Part shown: positions 29,832-42,713 of the stretch, piece after piece
How the letters are laid out: each line of letters starts with the position of its first letter
Numbering within the stretch: the first letter of the stretch is position 1
Notes under the pieces: generated by a model
The model's input: the letters and a program-made list of their open reading frames with translations, nothing else
What the model was told of the DNA's origin: nothing
Database searches by the model: none
NCBI RefSeq assembly: GCF_016466415.2
Contig: NZ_CP066771.1
Coordinates: 2,232,001-2,296,000, forward strand
Length of the DNA: 64,000 nucleotides
Reading direction: 5' to 3'
Origin: Ralstonia pickettii
Lineage (GTDB): Bacteria; Pseudomonadota; Gammaproteobacteria; Burkholderiales; Burkholderiaceae
Position numbers and translations under genes: made by a program

Positions 29832-30359
29832 TTACTTCTTATAGTTGGCAACGCCGTCGGCGATTTCCTTGTGGGCTTCCTCAATACCGCCCCAGCCTTC
29901 GACCTTGACCCACTTGCCGGCTTCCAGCGCCTTGTAGTGCTCGAAGAAGTGCTTGATCTGATCCAGCAGGTTCTGGCCGACGTCCGACAGGTCGGTCATG
30001 TGGGCCGTTGCGGGGCTGAGCTTGTTGACCGGCACGGCAACCAGCTTGGCATCCACACCGGATTCATCCGTCATCTTCAGCATGCCCAGGGCACGGCAGC
30101 GCACCACGCAACCGTGGATGAGCGGGAACGGCGTGACGACCAGCACGTCGACCGGGTCACCGTCGCCCGAGAGCGTCTGCGGGATGAAGCCGTAGTTGGC
30201 CGGGTAGCGCATGCCGGTGCCAACGAAGCGGTCTACGAACAGCAGGCCGGTTTCCTTGTCGGCTTCGTACTTGACCGGATCGCTTTGCGCCGGGATCTCG
30301 ATGATGACGTTGAAGTCGTTGGGGATGTCCTTGCCCGGCGAGACGTTGTTGAAGCTCAT
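29832..30359 (-). CDS. ppa: Inorganic pyrophosphatase (family I)
   Basis: A 175-residue soluble enzyme, normal for bacterial family I. It hydrolyses pyrophosphate and so drives biosynthetic reactions. Active-site residues are visible: [37 protein letters not shown] and the signature DGDPVDVLV with its Mg-binding aspartates. The start is ATG at 30359. It has its own terminator downstream and is divergent from the aldehyde dehydrogenase. Confidence 0.97.
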   Translation of the reverse strand: MSFNNVSPGKDIPNDFNVIIEIPAQSDPVKYEADKETGLLFVDRFVGTGMRYPANYGFIPQTLSGDGDPVDVLVVTPFPLIHGCVVRCRALGMLKMTDESGVDAKLVAVPVNKLSPATAHMTDLSDVGQNLLDQIKHFFEHYKALEAGKWVKVEGWGGIEEAHKEIADGVANYKK

Positions 30360-30527
30360 GGAAATGCTCCGGAATGCGCGAAGTGCGTAAAAACGCGACG
30401 CAAATGGTTGGAAAGAAGCCTAAAAAACTGTCGGCGGGCATTATAGCCCCTCACACCCGGCCGCTTGCCCTACCCGGCGCGCGCGCGTGCGAAAATCGCG
30501 CGTTGCCGATCTTTGCAGGAACCCCCC

Positions 30528-31964
30528 ATGCATGCCCAGCACTTCATCGCCAACCGTCTGATGTCGCCCGATTCGGGGCTGCGCATCAAGGTGTTCGATC
30601 CGTCCGACGGCCAATCCTTTGCCGAGATTGCGCGCGGCAACGCCACCGACATCAACGTGGCAGTGCATGCCGCGCGGCGGGCGTTCGAAGGCGTGTGGGG
30701 TCAACTGGCGCCGGCCGAGCGCGGCCGTGTGCTGATGCGCGTAGCCGTGCGCCTGGCCGATCACGAAGAAGAACTCGCCCGCCTGGAAGCCCGCGACACC
30801 GGCAAGCCCATGCGCCAGGCGCGCGCCGATGCCCGCGCCGTCGCCCGCTACTTCGAGTTCTACGCCGGCGCCGCCGACAAGCTCCACGGGCAGACCATCC
30901 CCTACCCGGCCGATACCACCGTGCTGACCGTGCGCGAGCCGCATGGCGTGACCGCGCACATCATCCCGTGGAATTACCCGATGCAGATCTTCGGGCGCAG
31001 CGTGGGCGCCGCATTGGCAGCCGGCAACGCGTGCGTGGTCAAGCCGGCGGAAGACGCGTGCCTGTCGGTCCTGCGCGTGGCGGAGCTGGCCGCCGAGGCC
31101 GGCCTGCCCGATGGCGCACTCAACATCGTGACGGGCTATGGCCACGAAGCCGGCGCGGCTCTGGCGGCGCACCCCGGGATCAACCATGTGTCGTTCACGG
31201 GGTCGCCGGAAACGGGCAAGGCCATTGTGCGAGCGGCCGCCGACAACCACGTGCCCGTCACGCTGGAACTGGGCGGCAAATCTCCGCAAATCGTGTTTGC
31301 CGATGCCGATCTGGAAGCGGCCATTCCGGCCGTGGTGAACGGCATCATCCAGAACGCCGGCCAGACCTGCTCTGCAGGCAGCCGCGTACTGATCGAGCGC
31401 AGCATCTACGAGGCAATGCTGGACCGGCTCGCCATGGTGTTCGAATCGATCAGGGTCGGCCCGTCGTCGCTGGATCTGGATTGCGGCCCGCTCATCAACC
31501 CCAAGCAGCAGCAGCGCGTGTGGGATTTCGTCTCGGATGCGCAGCACGCCAACATTCCGGTGATGGCGCAGGGCCAGGTGGTGCCTGAGGCGCCCGAGAC
31601 CGGCTATTACCAGGCGCCAATGCTGCTGCGGGATGTGCCCCACACGCACCGCCTCGCCCAGCAGGAAGTGTTCGGCCCGCTGCTGGCCGCCATGCCGTTC
31701 GACACCGAAGCCGAAGCGCTGGCCCTGGCCAACGACACACCGTACGGCCTGGTGGCCGGCGTGTGGACAAACGACGGTGGCCGCCAGATGCGCCTTGCGC
31801 GCAAGCTCAGGGCCGGCCAGGTCTTCATCAACAATTACGGCGCGGGCGGCGGCGTTGAACTGCCCTTCGGCGGAACGGGCCAGTCGGGGCACGGGCGCGA
31901 AAAGGGCTTCGAAGCGCTCTACGGCTTTACCACGCTCAAGACCATCGCCATCCGCCACGGCTAA
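30528..31964 (+). CDS. NAD(P)+-dependent aldehyde dehydrogenase
   Basis: A 478-residue ALDH-superfamily enzyme. Motifs are HIIPWNYPMQIFGRSVG (nucleotide-binding region), FTGSPETGKAIV, the catalytic Glu in LELGGKSPQIVF, and the catalytic Cys in NAGQTCSAGSRVL. It oxidises an aldehyde to an acid; the closest recalled types are betaine/aminobutyraldehyde and salicylaldehyde-like dehydrogenases, but the substrate is undecided. AGGA lies 8 bases before the ATG at 30528. The SDR gene 40 bases on and an MFS transporter further on suggest one catabolic unit. Confidence 0.92.
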   Translation: MHAQHFIANRLMSPDSGLRIKVFDPSDGQSFAEIARGNATDINVAVHAARRAFEGVWGQLAPAERGRVLMRVAVRLADHEEELARLEARDTGKPMRQARADARAVARYFEFYAGAADKLHGQTIPYPADTTVLTVREPHGVTAHIIPWNYPMQIFGRSVGAALAAGNACVVKPAEDACLSVLRVAELAAEAGLPDGALNIVTGYGHEAGAALAAHPGINHVSFTGSPETGKAIVRAAADNHVPVTLELGGKSPQIVFADADLEAAIPAVVNGIIQNAGQTCSAGSRVLIERSIYEAMLDRLAMVFESIRVGPSSLDLDCGPLINPKQQQRVWDFVSDAQHANIPVMAQGQVVPEAPETGYYQAPMLLRDVPHTHRLAQQEVFGPLLAAMPFDTEAEALALANDTPYGLVAGVWTNDGGRQMRLARKLRAGQVFINNYGAGGGVELPFGGTGQSGHGREKGFEALYGFTTLKTIAIRHG

Positions 31965-32004
31965 GGCACAACGCAACATTCCACCCACAACACGAGGAGA
32001 CACC

Positions 32005-32763
32005 ATGCGGCTTGCCGGCAAGATTGCCATCGTCACGGGCGCGGGTTCAGGCTTTGGCGAGGGTATCGCCAACACCTTTGCCCGCGAAGGCGCACGCGTC
32101 GTCGTCAACGACTTGAATGCGGAGGCCGGTGAGCGTGTAGCCAGCGCCATTCGCGTGGCCGGCGGCGATGCGCATTTCGTGCAGGCTGACGTCTCCAATG
32201 GCGATTCCGTCGCCAAGCTGCTGGGCGCCACGCTGGCGCGCTATGGCGATCTGCACATCGTCGTGAACAATGCCGGCACCACGCACAAGAACAAGCCGTT
32301 GCTGCAGATCACCGAAGACGAGTTCGACCGCGTGATGGCTGTCAACGTGAAGAGCATTTACTGGACGGCACATCACATCGTCCCGCACTTCCGGGAGCGC
32401 GGCGGCGGCGTGTTCGTCAATGTGGCGTCCACCGCTGGCATCCGGCCGCGGCCCGGGCTCGTCTGGTACAACGCCAGCAAGGGCGCCGTCATCACAGCCA
32501 GCAAGGCGATGGCGGCCGAGCTGGGCCCCGACAAGATCCGCGTGAACTGCGTGAACCCGGTAATGGGTGCCACGGGCCTCATTGAGCAGTTCATGGGCGT
32601 ACCCGACACCCCCGAGAACCGCGCGCGCTTCCTGGCGACGATCCCGATGGGGCGGCTCTCCACGCCGCAGGATGTGGCCAACGCATGCCTGTACTTGGCG
32701 TCGGACGAAGCCGAGTTCATTACCGGCGCGTGCCTGGAGGTGGACGGCGGGCGCTGCGTATAA
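32005..32763 (+). CDS. Short-chain dehydrogenase/reductase (glucose-1-dehydrogenase/FabG-like)
   Basis: A 252-residue classical SDR. Cofactor motif TGAGSGFGEGIA, NNAG in IVVNNAGTTH, the catalytic Ser in VNVASTAGI and YNASK (Tyr-Lys pair) are all present. The Asp in VVNDLNAEAGE suggests NAD(H) rather than NADP(H). GAGGAGA lies 5 bases before the ATG. It is coupled to the aldehyde dehydrogenase upstream; together they could oxidise an alcohol through its aldehyde to an acid. The substrate is unknown. Confidence 0.92.
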   Translation: MRLAGKIAIVTGAGSGFGEGIANTFAREGARVVVNDLNAEAGERVASAIRVAGGDAHFVQADVSNGDSVAKLLGATLARYGDLHIVVNNAGTTHKNKPLLQITEDEFDRVMAVNVKSIYWTAHHIVPHFRERGGGVFVNVASTAGIRPRPGLVWYNASKGAVITASKAMAAELGPDKIRVNCVNPVMGATGLIEQFMGVPDTPENRARFLATIPMGRLSTPQDVANACLYLASDEAEFITGACLEVDGGRCV

Positions 32764-32825
32764 ACCCTGCCGGCGGGCGTCTTGGCGCGCCCGTCCGAGA
32801 AGCGCAGAATGCTGTGGCGGTTTTC

Positions 32826-32860
32826 CAGGCCGAGGTAGGTAACGAGGAGCACTCGGCCTG
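32826..32860. other. Hairpin between the SDR and MFS genes
   Basis: CAGGCCGAG (32826-32834) pairs with CTCGGCCTG (32852-32860) around a 17-base loop. No T run follows. It could lower expression of the downstream transporter or stabilise the upstream message. Confidence 0.4.
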
Positions 32861-32885
32861 AACTCACAATAACTCTGGAGACCCG

Positions 32886-34220
32886 ATGGCCACCACCACC
32901 CCACCCACCTCACCGGTCGGCGGCGCAGGCACGCTGCCGCCCCAGTCCGCAAGTGCATTTGAAGAAGCCACCTACCGCAAAGTGACGTGGCGCCTGGTTC
33001 CGTTCCTGCTGCTGTGCTATGTGGTCGCGTATCTCGATCGCGTCAACGTGGGCTTTGCCAAGCTGCAGATGCTCAACGACCTCAAGTTCAGCGAGACCAT
33101 CTACGGGCTCGGCGCCGGCATCTTCTTCATCGGTTACTTCCTCTTTGAAGTGCCGAGCAACGTGATCCTGCACCGCGTGGGCGCACGCATCTGGATCGCG
33201 CGGATCATGATCTCGTGGGGCATCATCTCGGCGGCCATGATGTTCGTGACCACGCCGGCCATGTTCTACGTGATGCGCTTCCTGCTGGGGCTGGCAGAAG
33301 CCGGCTTCTTCCCGGGGATCATCCTGTACCTCACGTATTGGTATCCGGCGCAGCGGCGCGGGCGCACCACCACCTTCTTCATGACGGCAATTGCGCTGTC
33401 GGGCGTGATCGGCGGCCCCATCTCGGGCTGGGCGATGAAGGCGTTTGCCGGCGTCTACGGCCTGGCCGGCTGGCAGTGGATGTTCCTGATCGAAGGCATT
33501 CCGTCAATCATCGTCGGCATCGTCGTGCTGGCGTATCTGGACGACCGCATCAGCCACGCGAAGTGGCTGACTGACGAAGAGAAGGCGCTGCTCGCGCGCA
33601 ACATCGCCGCGGAAGACGCCGAGAAGGAAGACCCGCCCATCCGCACCGTCATGGCCAGCCCGCGCGTATGGCTGATGAGCCTGATCTACTTCACCTTCGT
33701 GATGGGCCTATATGGCGTGAGCTTCTGGCTGCCGACGCTGATCAAGCAGACCGGCGTGGCCGATCCGTTCTCGGTCGGCCTGCTGACGGCGATTCCGTAC
33801 GGCGCAGCAGTCGTCGCGATGGTCCTGGTGGCACGCAGCGCCGATCGCCTGCGCGAGCGCCGCTGGCACATCGCGATTCCCGCAGTGGTGGGCGCGGTCG
33901 GGCTCGTACTGTCAGCCGTCTGGCACACCGACACCATGCTGGCCATGGCCGCACTCACGCTCGGCACCATGGGCATCCTGACCACGTTGCCGCTGTTCTG
34001 GAGCCTGCCGACCGCATTCCTGGCGGGGACCGGCGCGGCCGCCGGCATTGCGCTGATCAATTCGCTGGGCAATCTCGCGGGCTTCCTGAGCCCCTACGCC
34101 GTCGGCTGGCTAAAAGACTCCACGCAGAGTACCGATTCGGGCATGTACATGCTGGCCGCATCGATGGTGCTGGGCGCGATGCTCACGCTTTCCGTGCCGG
34201 CGCGGATGGTGAACAAATAG
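32886..34220 (+). CDS. MFS transporter, anion:cation symporter (ACS) type
   Basis: A 444-residue, 12-helix transporter. The early YRKVTWRLVPFLLLCYVVAY and LDRVNVGFAKLQM are hallmarks of the ACS family (phthalate, tartrate, hexuronate carriers). GFFPGIILYLTYWYP marks helix 4. It probably takes up an organic anion broken down by the dehydrogenases just upstream. TGGAG precedes the ATG at 32886. A shared terminator lies after the stop. Confidence 0.9.
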   Translation: MATTTPPTSPVGGAGTLPPQSASAFEEATYRKVTWRLVPFLLLCYVVAYLDRVNVGFAKLQMLNDLKFSETIYGLGAGIFFIGYFLFEVPSNVILHRVGARIWIARIMISWGIISAAMMFVTTPAMFYVMRFLLGLAEAGFFPGIILYLTYWYPAQRRGRTTTFFMTAIALSGVIGGPISGWAMKAFAGVYGLAGWQWMFLIEGIPSIIVGIVVLAYLDDRISHAKWLTDEEKALLARNIAAEDAEKEDPPIRTVMASPRVWLMSLIYFTFVMGLYGVSFWLPTLIKQTGVADPFSVGLLTAIPYGAAVVAMVLVARSADRLRERRWHIAIPAVVGAVGLVLSAVWHTDTMLAMAALTLGTMGILTTLPLFWSLPTAFLAGTGAAAGIALINSLGNLAGFLSPYAVGWLKDSTQSTDSGMYMLAASMVLGAMLTLSVPARMVNK

Positions 34221-34240
34221 GCGCCATCACCCGCAAGAAA

Positions 34241-34265
34241 AAAGGCCGGGGTCATCCCGGCCTTT
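34241..34265. terminator. Bidirectional terminator between the MFS gene and hemY
   Basis: AAAGGCCGGG (34241-34250) and CCCGGCCTTT (34256-34265) form a perfect 10-bp stem with loop GTCAT and an A run on the left. It serves both convergent genes. Confidence 0.85.
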
Positions 34266-34266
34266 G

Positions 34267-35460
34267 TCATTTCACGGCAAGCAAGGCGCTTTGCCGATAG
34301 TGTCGCTGGGCCTCTTCCATCCGCTCCGTCTGCTCGAACATCTGCGCCAGTGCCAGGTGCGCATGGGCGCGCAGGTTGCCTGGATGGTCTGCATCGGCAT
34401 ACTTCAACGCCGATTCCAGGCTCGACTGCGCCTTGCCCCAGAGCTGCTCCTTGAAGCACAGCATGCCGAGCGTGTAGAACAGGTCGGCATCCACCGGATG
34501 CTGGCCAAGCCATTTCTCGGCTTGCTGGATCAGCGGCAACGCCTTGCCGGGCACTGCGCAATCCGCATAGCGGCGGATCAGGCGACCATCCCAATGCGCC
34601 TTCAGGCCGTCTTCGACGATGCGTTTCGCATCATCGGTGCGACCCAGCTGCACAAAGTACAGCGCCGCCTGCGAAGCGATGCGCGGTGAGCGGCGCTCCT
34701 CCGGAGTGAGTTCGCGCCAGAAGCTGTTGAGGGCATCGGCATCGTGCCGGCGCTCGGCCAGCAGCGTTTCACAGGCCATCTGCTTGAGGCGCGCGGCCAG
34801 CACCGAATGGATGGCGTTGCGCTTTTCCAGTGCGCGCGTGAGGCGCAGCACCTCGCCCCAGTTCTTCAAATGCTGATGCGCCCGCAACGCAATGCGCTGC
34901 GCCTGAATCTGCCGCGAACCCTGCGATTGCAGTTGCGCGATCTTCTCGAGCGCGCCTTCCGCATCGCGCGCATCGACCAGCAGTTCGGCCATCGACACAA
35001 GCTTCGCCTGCTCACGATCGGGCGAGGACACTTCGGCCATCCACGCGTCGCGGCGCTCGGTCTCCTGCATGCGGTGTGCGGCACGGGCGCCGATCAGCGC
35101 GGCCGTTTCGCGCTGCGGCTCCCAGGCCTGGGCTTCGCGCGCCTGGCGTTCCGCATGGCCGAAGCGGCCGGCAAACAGGCTTTCCATCGCTTCGCGCAGC
35201 GCCGCCGAAGCCTTCAGAATGCGGTTGCGCTCGCGATACGCCGCGGCACGCGCTGGCATACCGGCCACATAGTGGAAAAGGCGCATCACAAGATGCAGCA
35301 CCACGAAGGTCGCCAGCAGCGCAGCCAGCACGAAGTTGAGCGACATCTCCACCCGGTACGGCGGGTAGAACAGCACGACGTTGCTCAGATTGAGTTCGGT
35401 AAACAGCGCCAGCCCCACGGCGGCGGCAAACAGGAGCGCGACCCAGAATACCCAGCGCAT
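34267..35460 (-). CDS. hemY: Haem biosynthesis-associated TPR protein HemY
   Basis: A 397-residue inner-membrane protein. Two N-terminal helices (WVFWVALLFAAAVGLALF and NFVLAALLATFVVLHLVM) precede the HemY_N domain and a series of TPR-like helical repeats (LFYTLGMLCFKEQLWGKAQ). The role in late haem synthesis is not fully defined. The ATG at 35460 is preferred because AAGGAG sits 5 bases ahead; a GTG at 35466 would overlap the hemDX stop. It is the last gene of hemC-hemDX-hemY. Confidence 0.92.
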   Translation of the reverse strand: MRWVFWVALLFAAAVGLALFTELNLSNVVLFYPPYRVEMSLNFVLAALLATFVVLHLVMRLFHYVAGMPARAAAYRERNRILKASAALREAMESLFAGRFGHAERQAREAQAWEPQRETAALIGARAAHRMQETERRDAWMAEVSSPDREQAKLVSMAELLVDARDAEGALEKIAQLQSQGSRQIQAQRIALRAHQHLKNWGEVLRLTRALEKRNAIHSVLAARLKQMACETLLAERRHDADALNSFWRELTPEERRSPRIASQAALYFVQLGRTDDAKRIVEDGLKAHWDGRLIRRYADCAVPGKALPLIQQAEKWLGQHPVDADLFYTLGMLCFKEQLWGKAQSSLESALKYADADHPGNLRAHAHLALAQMFEQTERMEEAQRHYRQSALLAVK

Positions 35461-35462
35461 GC

Positions 35463-37577
35463 TCACTCCTTGCCCGAACCGCGCACGGCGGCAAGGCTGT
35501 CGGCCAGCGTCGGCACTTGCAGCGTGCCAACCATCGCGCGCACTTGCGAGAGCTGATTCTGCACCGTGGTCACGCGCGAAGATTGCGTATCGAAGTAGCG
35601 TGCGAGCAGCGTATCGGCGCGACCGAGATCGGCGCGGAACACGGCTTCATTGCGCGAGAGCAACGCCAGGCGCGCATTCATCAGGCGCAGCTTGAGGTTT
35701 TCGCGCAGGAACCACGCTTGGTCGGAAGACAGCAGCAGTGCCTCGGTCTGATCGACGCGGCGCACCTGTACGATCTGGCCGAGTTCGCCGCGCACGTCGT
35801 TCCACAGGCGGCCCCACCAAGCGCGCACGCCTGCCGACCATCCGGCGTTTGGCGGCGTCGAGGCAACGGGCGCCGACGCAGCGTGTGCCTTGGCATTCTT
35901 CGAGGGTTTCGCCACAGTATGCGGCGCCTGCGCAGCCTGTTCCGCCTCCAGCGGCTGGGCCGACGAGACGAGCGGCAGCGTATCGACCGCGTTGATGGCG
36001 TCATCCAACCGCAGCGCAGCACCGGCCAGATCAAACGACGGCATCGCCTTGAGCTTGGCCATGTCGCGCGATACCGCCCGACGCACGGCGTTGAACTGCG
36101 GCTTGTCGAGCGTGGCCAGGCGCGCGTCGATCGTTTGCAGCGCAGCCAATGCACCCGCGACGTTGCCGGTCAGTTGCAGTTGTTCAGCGGTCACTTCCAG
36201 CGAACGCTGGATCTCGGCGCGCTGCCAGTCATCGCGGTTGCGCAGAAGGTCTTGGTTGGCCTGCTCGAGGGCGGCCTGGCGATCGCGCGTTTCCGCAGTG
36301 CGGGCATCCAGCGCGCCAAACTTCTGCTGCAGCTGGGAAACCGAATCCTGATCGGCCCGCGAGAGCACGCGCATCTCCTGCGCCAGCGCCTCGTTCGTTT
36401 GGGCGCGCTGACGGATCTCGCGTGCAAGGCGTTCGTTGCGCACCTGTAGCGCGGCCACTGCCGCCACGACCGCGACCAGCGCCACCCAGATGATCCAACC
36501 GCCACGGCGCGGCGCATGGTTGACCGTCATGGTGGGCGCAAACGCAGCCGGCGGAGCAGCAGGCGCAGGACTCGGCTTGACGGCTGCGGGCGCTGGCGTT
36601 GAAGCGGGAGCGGGAGCGGACGAGGGAACGGGAGTCTGCGTCACAGTGGAAGAAGAAGTAGACGGGTCTGAATCATCCGGCACCGTTGCTGGGGCATGCT
36701 CGGGAGCCCATATCGGCCCGGCCCAGGCGAGCACGCTGGCGAGGAGCCGGTCGTCGCCGGCGCCGGTCAGCGTCACATCGCGGAAACCCAGCGATTCGGC
36801 CTGTTCGACGATGCGGGCGTGCGAAGCAAAGCATGGCGCGCCGTGCAGCGTATCGAGATCAGCGGGCGACAGATTGGCGCGGGCCAGCTCATCAAGATTG
36901 CGGACGGCCTCGGAGCTGGTGAGCGTCCAGGCGTGGCGGGACGAAAGCACGGCACGCAACGCAAGCCACGCAGCGGCATCGGGTACCGGCACGCTGCGCC
37001 GATAGGCTTCCACCGTGCGGACCGATGCACCGGCTTCGCGCAGTTGGTCAGCCAGCCATTCACGGCCACCGTTGCCGCGCACGATCAACACTTCACGGCC
37101 ACTGAGCGAAGGCACATCCAGCCGCGCGTACAACGCCTCGGAATCCTGGCGGGCGTCGTCGGCATGCGTGTCGGGCTTGATCACGCTGTACGCGGGCGGC
37201 GCAACGCCGTGCGTGGCAAGCGCTTGTGCGCTCGCGGGCCCCACTACTGCCACCGGCACTTCCTGCGGCCAGCGGAAGCCTTCCGGCATGGCGGCAAATG
37301 CCTGCTGCACGGCGTTGGGACTCACGAACACGACGAGCGCATAGCGCGAAGGATCACCCAACGCGGCACGCAAGTCGTCGAGATTGGGCGTCGGCGCAAT
37401 GTCGAGCAGCGGAAACTGGTGCGTCCGCAGGCCGTGGCGCTCAAGCGCCGCCACCAGCATGGGCGCCTGAGCACGCGGCCGCGTGACCACGACCACGGGC
37501 GGGGGTGCCGGTTGAACAGGCGGCGAGCTGGATGCGGGCGACGATGGTGACAAGCGCGGTGGCAAGTGGTCGTCCAT
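35463..37577 (-). CDS. hemDX: Fused uroporphyrinogen-III synthase and HemX-like membrane protein
   Basis: A 704-residue fusion. Residues 1-290 form uroporphyrinogen-III synthase, with VVVVTRPRAQAPMLVAALE, FVSPNAVQQAF and TLTSSEAVRNLDEL; this enzyme closes hydroxymethylbilane to uroporphyrinogen III. A Pro/Ala/Ser linker (about 300-355) follows. Then comes HemX: one membrane helix (GGWIIWVALVAVVAAVAALQ) and a long coiled coil, the region often mis-labelled uroporphyrinogen methyltransferase. No methyltransferase motifs are seen. The start MDDHLPPRLSP is 14 bases past hemC. Fused forms are known in Ralstonia and Burkholderia. Confidence 0.92.
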   Translation of the reverse strand: MDDHLPPRLSPSSPASSSPPVQPAPPPVVVVTRPRAQAPMLVAALERHGLRTHQFPLLDIAPTPNLDDLRAALGDPSRYALVVFVSPNAVQQAFAAMPEGFRWPQEVPVAVVGPASAQALATHGVAPPAYSVIKPDTHADDARQDSEALYARLDVPSLSGREVLIVRGNGGREWLADQLREAGASVRTVEAYRRSVPVPDAAAWLALRAVLSSRHAWTLTSSEAVRNLDELARANLSPADLDTLHGAPCFASHARIVEQAESLGFRDVTLTGAGDDRLLASVLAWAGPIWAPEHAPATVPDDSDPSTSSSTVTQTPVPSSAPAPASTPAPAAVKPSPAPAAPPAAFAPTMTVNHAPRRGGWIIWVALVAVVAAVAALQVRNERLAREIRQRAQTNEALAQEMRVLSRADQDSVSQLQQKFGALDARTAETRDRQAALEQANQDLLRNRDDWQRAEIQRSLEVTAEQLQLTGNVAGALAALQTIDARLATLDKPQFNAVRRAVSRDMAKLKAMPSFDLAGAALRLDDAINAVDTLPLVSSAQPLEAEQAAQAPHTVAKPSKNAKAHAASAPVASTPPNAGWSAGVRAWWGRLWNDVRGELGQIVQVRRVDQTEALLLSSDQAWFLRENLKLRLMNARLALLSRNEAVFRADLGRADTLLARYFDTQSSRVTTVQNQLSQVRAMVGTLQVPTLADSLAAVRGSGKE

Positions 37578-37591
37578 GGCGGGCCGTGCGG

Positions 37592-38608
37592 TTAGGTAGC
37601 GGGTGGCGCGTCGGCGCCCAGCATGGAGAGGATGTCGCGTGCGCCGCCTGCCAGCATCTGCTGCGCGACGCGCACACCCAGCGCGTCGGCATCGGCCAGC
37701 GTGGATGGCGTGGCTTCGCCATCTGCGGCAAGTTTGCGGGTGCCGTCCTGCGACGCCACAAAGGCACGCAGGCGCAAGGTGCCTGCGCCCGACCACTGCG
37801 CGAACGCGGCCAGCGGCACCTGGCATGAACCGCCCAGAATGCGGGAAACGGCGCGCTCGGCGGTTACAGCCAGCGCTGTCGGCGCATCGTGCAGCGGCGC
37901 GAGGCACGCGCGCACCTCTTCACGATCCGCGCGAATTTCAATGCCGAGCGCGCCTTGCCCTGCTGCCGGTAGCGATTCTTCTGGCGCGATGGTCGAGCGG
38001 ATGCGATCAGCCAGCCCAAGGCGCCTGAGCCCGGCGGCGGCCAGGATGATGGCGGCGTAGTCGCCGCGGTCAAGCTTGCCGAGACGCGTATCGAGGTTGC
38101 CCCGCAGCGGTTGGATGACCAGATGCGGAAACCGCGCCCGCAGCGATGCCTCGCGGCGCAGGCTGGACGTACCGACGACCGCGCCGGCCGGCAGCGAGGC
38201 CAGATCGGCGTAATCGTTGGAAACAAAGGCATCGCGCGGGTCTTCGCGTTCGAGAATGGTGGATAGCGCAAAGCCTTCCGGCAATTGCATCGGCACATCC
38301 TTGAGCGAATGCACGGCCAGATCGGCACGCCCTTCGGCCAGCGCGACCTCCAATTCCTTCACGAACAAACCTTTCCCCCCCACCTTGGCGAGGGAGCGGT
38401 CGAGAATCTGGTCGCCGCGCGTGGTCATTCCAAGGATGGACACGTCGCACGCCGGATAGTATTTTTGCAATGCAGCACGCACGTGTTCGGCTTGCCAGAG
38501 GGCGAGCCGGCTTTCGCGCGAGGCGATGACCAGCTTGGTCGGCGCCTGGGCTGCAGGAGTCGTAGCAAGCTGGGATTGACGGGAAGTCGGGCGGGCGTTG
38601 GAAGACAT
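37592..38608 (-). CDS. hemC: Hydroxymethylbilane synthase (porphobilinogen deaminase)
   Basis: A 338-residue enzyme that joins four porphobilinogens. Motifs are [31 protein letters not shown] (active-site Asp region), and [11 protein letters not shown] with the Cys that carries the dipyrromethane cofactor. The protein is some 25 residues longer than the usual 310 because of a Ser/Thr/Ala-rich N-terminus; a later start would also be possible. It is the first gene of the hem group and is divergent from ppc with 109 bases between. Confidence 0.95.
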   Translation of the reverse strand: MSSNARPTSRQSQLATTPAAQAPTKLVIASRESRLALWQAEHVRAALQKYYPACDVSILGMTTRGDQILDRSLAKVGGKGLFVKELEVALAEGRADLAVHSLKDVPMQLPEGFALSTILEREDPRDAFVSNDYADLASLPAGAVVGTSSLRREASLRARFPHLVIQPLRGNLDTRLGKLDRGDYAAIILAAAGLRRLGLADRIRSTIAPEESLPAAGQGALGIEIRADREEVRACLAPLHDAPTALAVTAERAVSRILGGSCQVPLAAFAQWSGAGTLRLRAFVASQDGTRKLAADGEATPSTLADADALGVRVAQQMLAGGARDILSMLGADAPPAT

Positions 38609-38717
38609 GCGGCAATGTTAGCACGCAGCTTTTTCGCGACAGTCCGGCTATCACGTTGAAGTGATACAGAAACGAGGGCCCTTCAGGCACCTTCGAGCAC
38701 CCAACCTAGGAGACACC

Positions 38718-41726
<3,009 letters not shown>

Positions 41727-42389
41727 TCAGGCAGCCAGCGCGGTGGCGGCCGGTCGTCGGCTGATCCACGCCATCGCCATCGCGCCGGCGTACGACAGCG
41801 TCATCAGGCCAAACACCATCGGCGAGGCGTGCGCCAGCTCGGGCACCACCGTCACGACGGCGCCCGCCGCTGCCACGCCAAGCAAACTGCCGGTCTGCCG
41901 CGCGGCGTTGAGCAAGCCCGACGCCGTGCCGGCCAGCTCGCCCGGCGCCGCAGACAGGATGGTCGACGTCATGGGCGCAATCGCCAGCGCGGTACCGCCG
42001 CCGTACGCCATCATCGTTGCGCTCACCACCCAAAGGTGCACCTGCCCTGTCAGTGCAGCCGACGTGGCCAGCAAACCCGCTACGCAGATCCCGAGGCCGC
42101 TGGGCATCAACGTCGGCGTAGAAAAATGCGCCATCAACTTGCCCGCGAAGATATTGCCCGCCGACAGGCTGATCGCCATCGGCAACATGACGAGGCCGGT
42201 CTGGCGCGCACTCAGGTGTTCGACGTTCTGCAAATGCAGGCTCAGCACGAACAGGGCACCGTAATAGCCGAAGTTCAGCAGAAACCCCACGCCATTGACC
42301 GCGCCCAGCGTGCGATGCCCCAGCCAGGCCAGCGGCACCAGCGGCGCACGCGCCTGACGTTCGGCCAGGACGAACAGCGCGCCGGCCAC
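41727..42389 (-). pseudogene. 3' half of a DHA2-type MFS drug transporter
   Basis: About 220 residues with the last six helices of a 14-helix DHA2 transporter: VLAERQARAPLVPLAWL, GVGFLLNFGYYGALFVLSL, LPMAISLSAGNIFAGKLM and AGTASGLLNAARQTGSLLGV. The frame stays open further upstream, but the protein there (rich in His, Arg, Gln) is not transporter-like, so the coding sense begins near 42389. The N-terminal helices and start are gone. It abuts the head-truncated LysR relic on the other strand. Confidence 0.75.
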
Positions 42390-42407
42390 TCGATCGCGGC
42401 AAAGCAC

Positions 42408-42665
42408 AGCGCCGCAAGCATCACCGGGCGCGTCGTCTTGCAGAGCAACTCGGCGCTGGCGCTGTTCGAGGCGGTAGCCGCCGGCATTGGGATGACCGAA
42501 CTGGTGTGCTGGCGTGCGCAGATCTATCCGCAACTTGTGCGTGTGTTGCGCAATCGCCGCAGCATGCAGGACGTCTGGCTCGTGACGCACGCCGGTCTGC
42601 ACAAGACCGCGCGCGTGCGTGCCCTGCTCGATTGCATCGTCGAAGCGTTCGACGCGCCAAAAAAA
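42408..42665 (+). pseudogene. 3' part of a LysR-type regulator
   Basis: The sense reads ITGRVVLQSNSALALFEAVA and on through AGIGMTELVCWRAQI, PQLVRVLRNRRSMQDVWLVT, HAGLHKTARVRALLDCIVEAF. This is the second half of a LysR effector-binding domain up to the C-terminal helix. There is no helix-turn-helix and no start. It runs into the terminator of the ferritin-like gene without a stop of its own. With the transporter relic beside it, it looks like a divergent regulator/transporter pair after an internal deletion. Confidence 0.72.
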
Positions 42666-42700
42666 AACCGCCACACCGTAACGAGCAGCCGGTGTGGCGG
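42659..42700 (-). terminator. Rho-independent terminator of the ferritin-like gene
   Basis: CCGCCACACC (42668-42677) and GGTGTGGCGG (42691-42700) form a perfect 10-bp stem. The A run on the left (42659-42667) is the T run on the minus strand. It starts 14 bases past the stop at 42714. Confidence 0.88.
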
Positions 42701-42713
42701 CCCAACAAACCGC

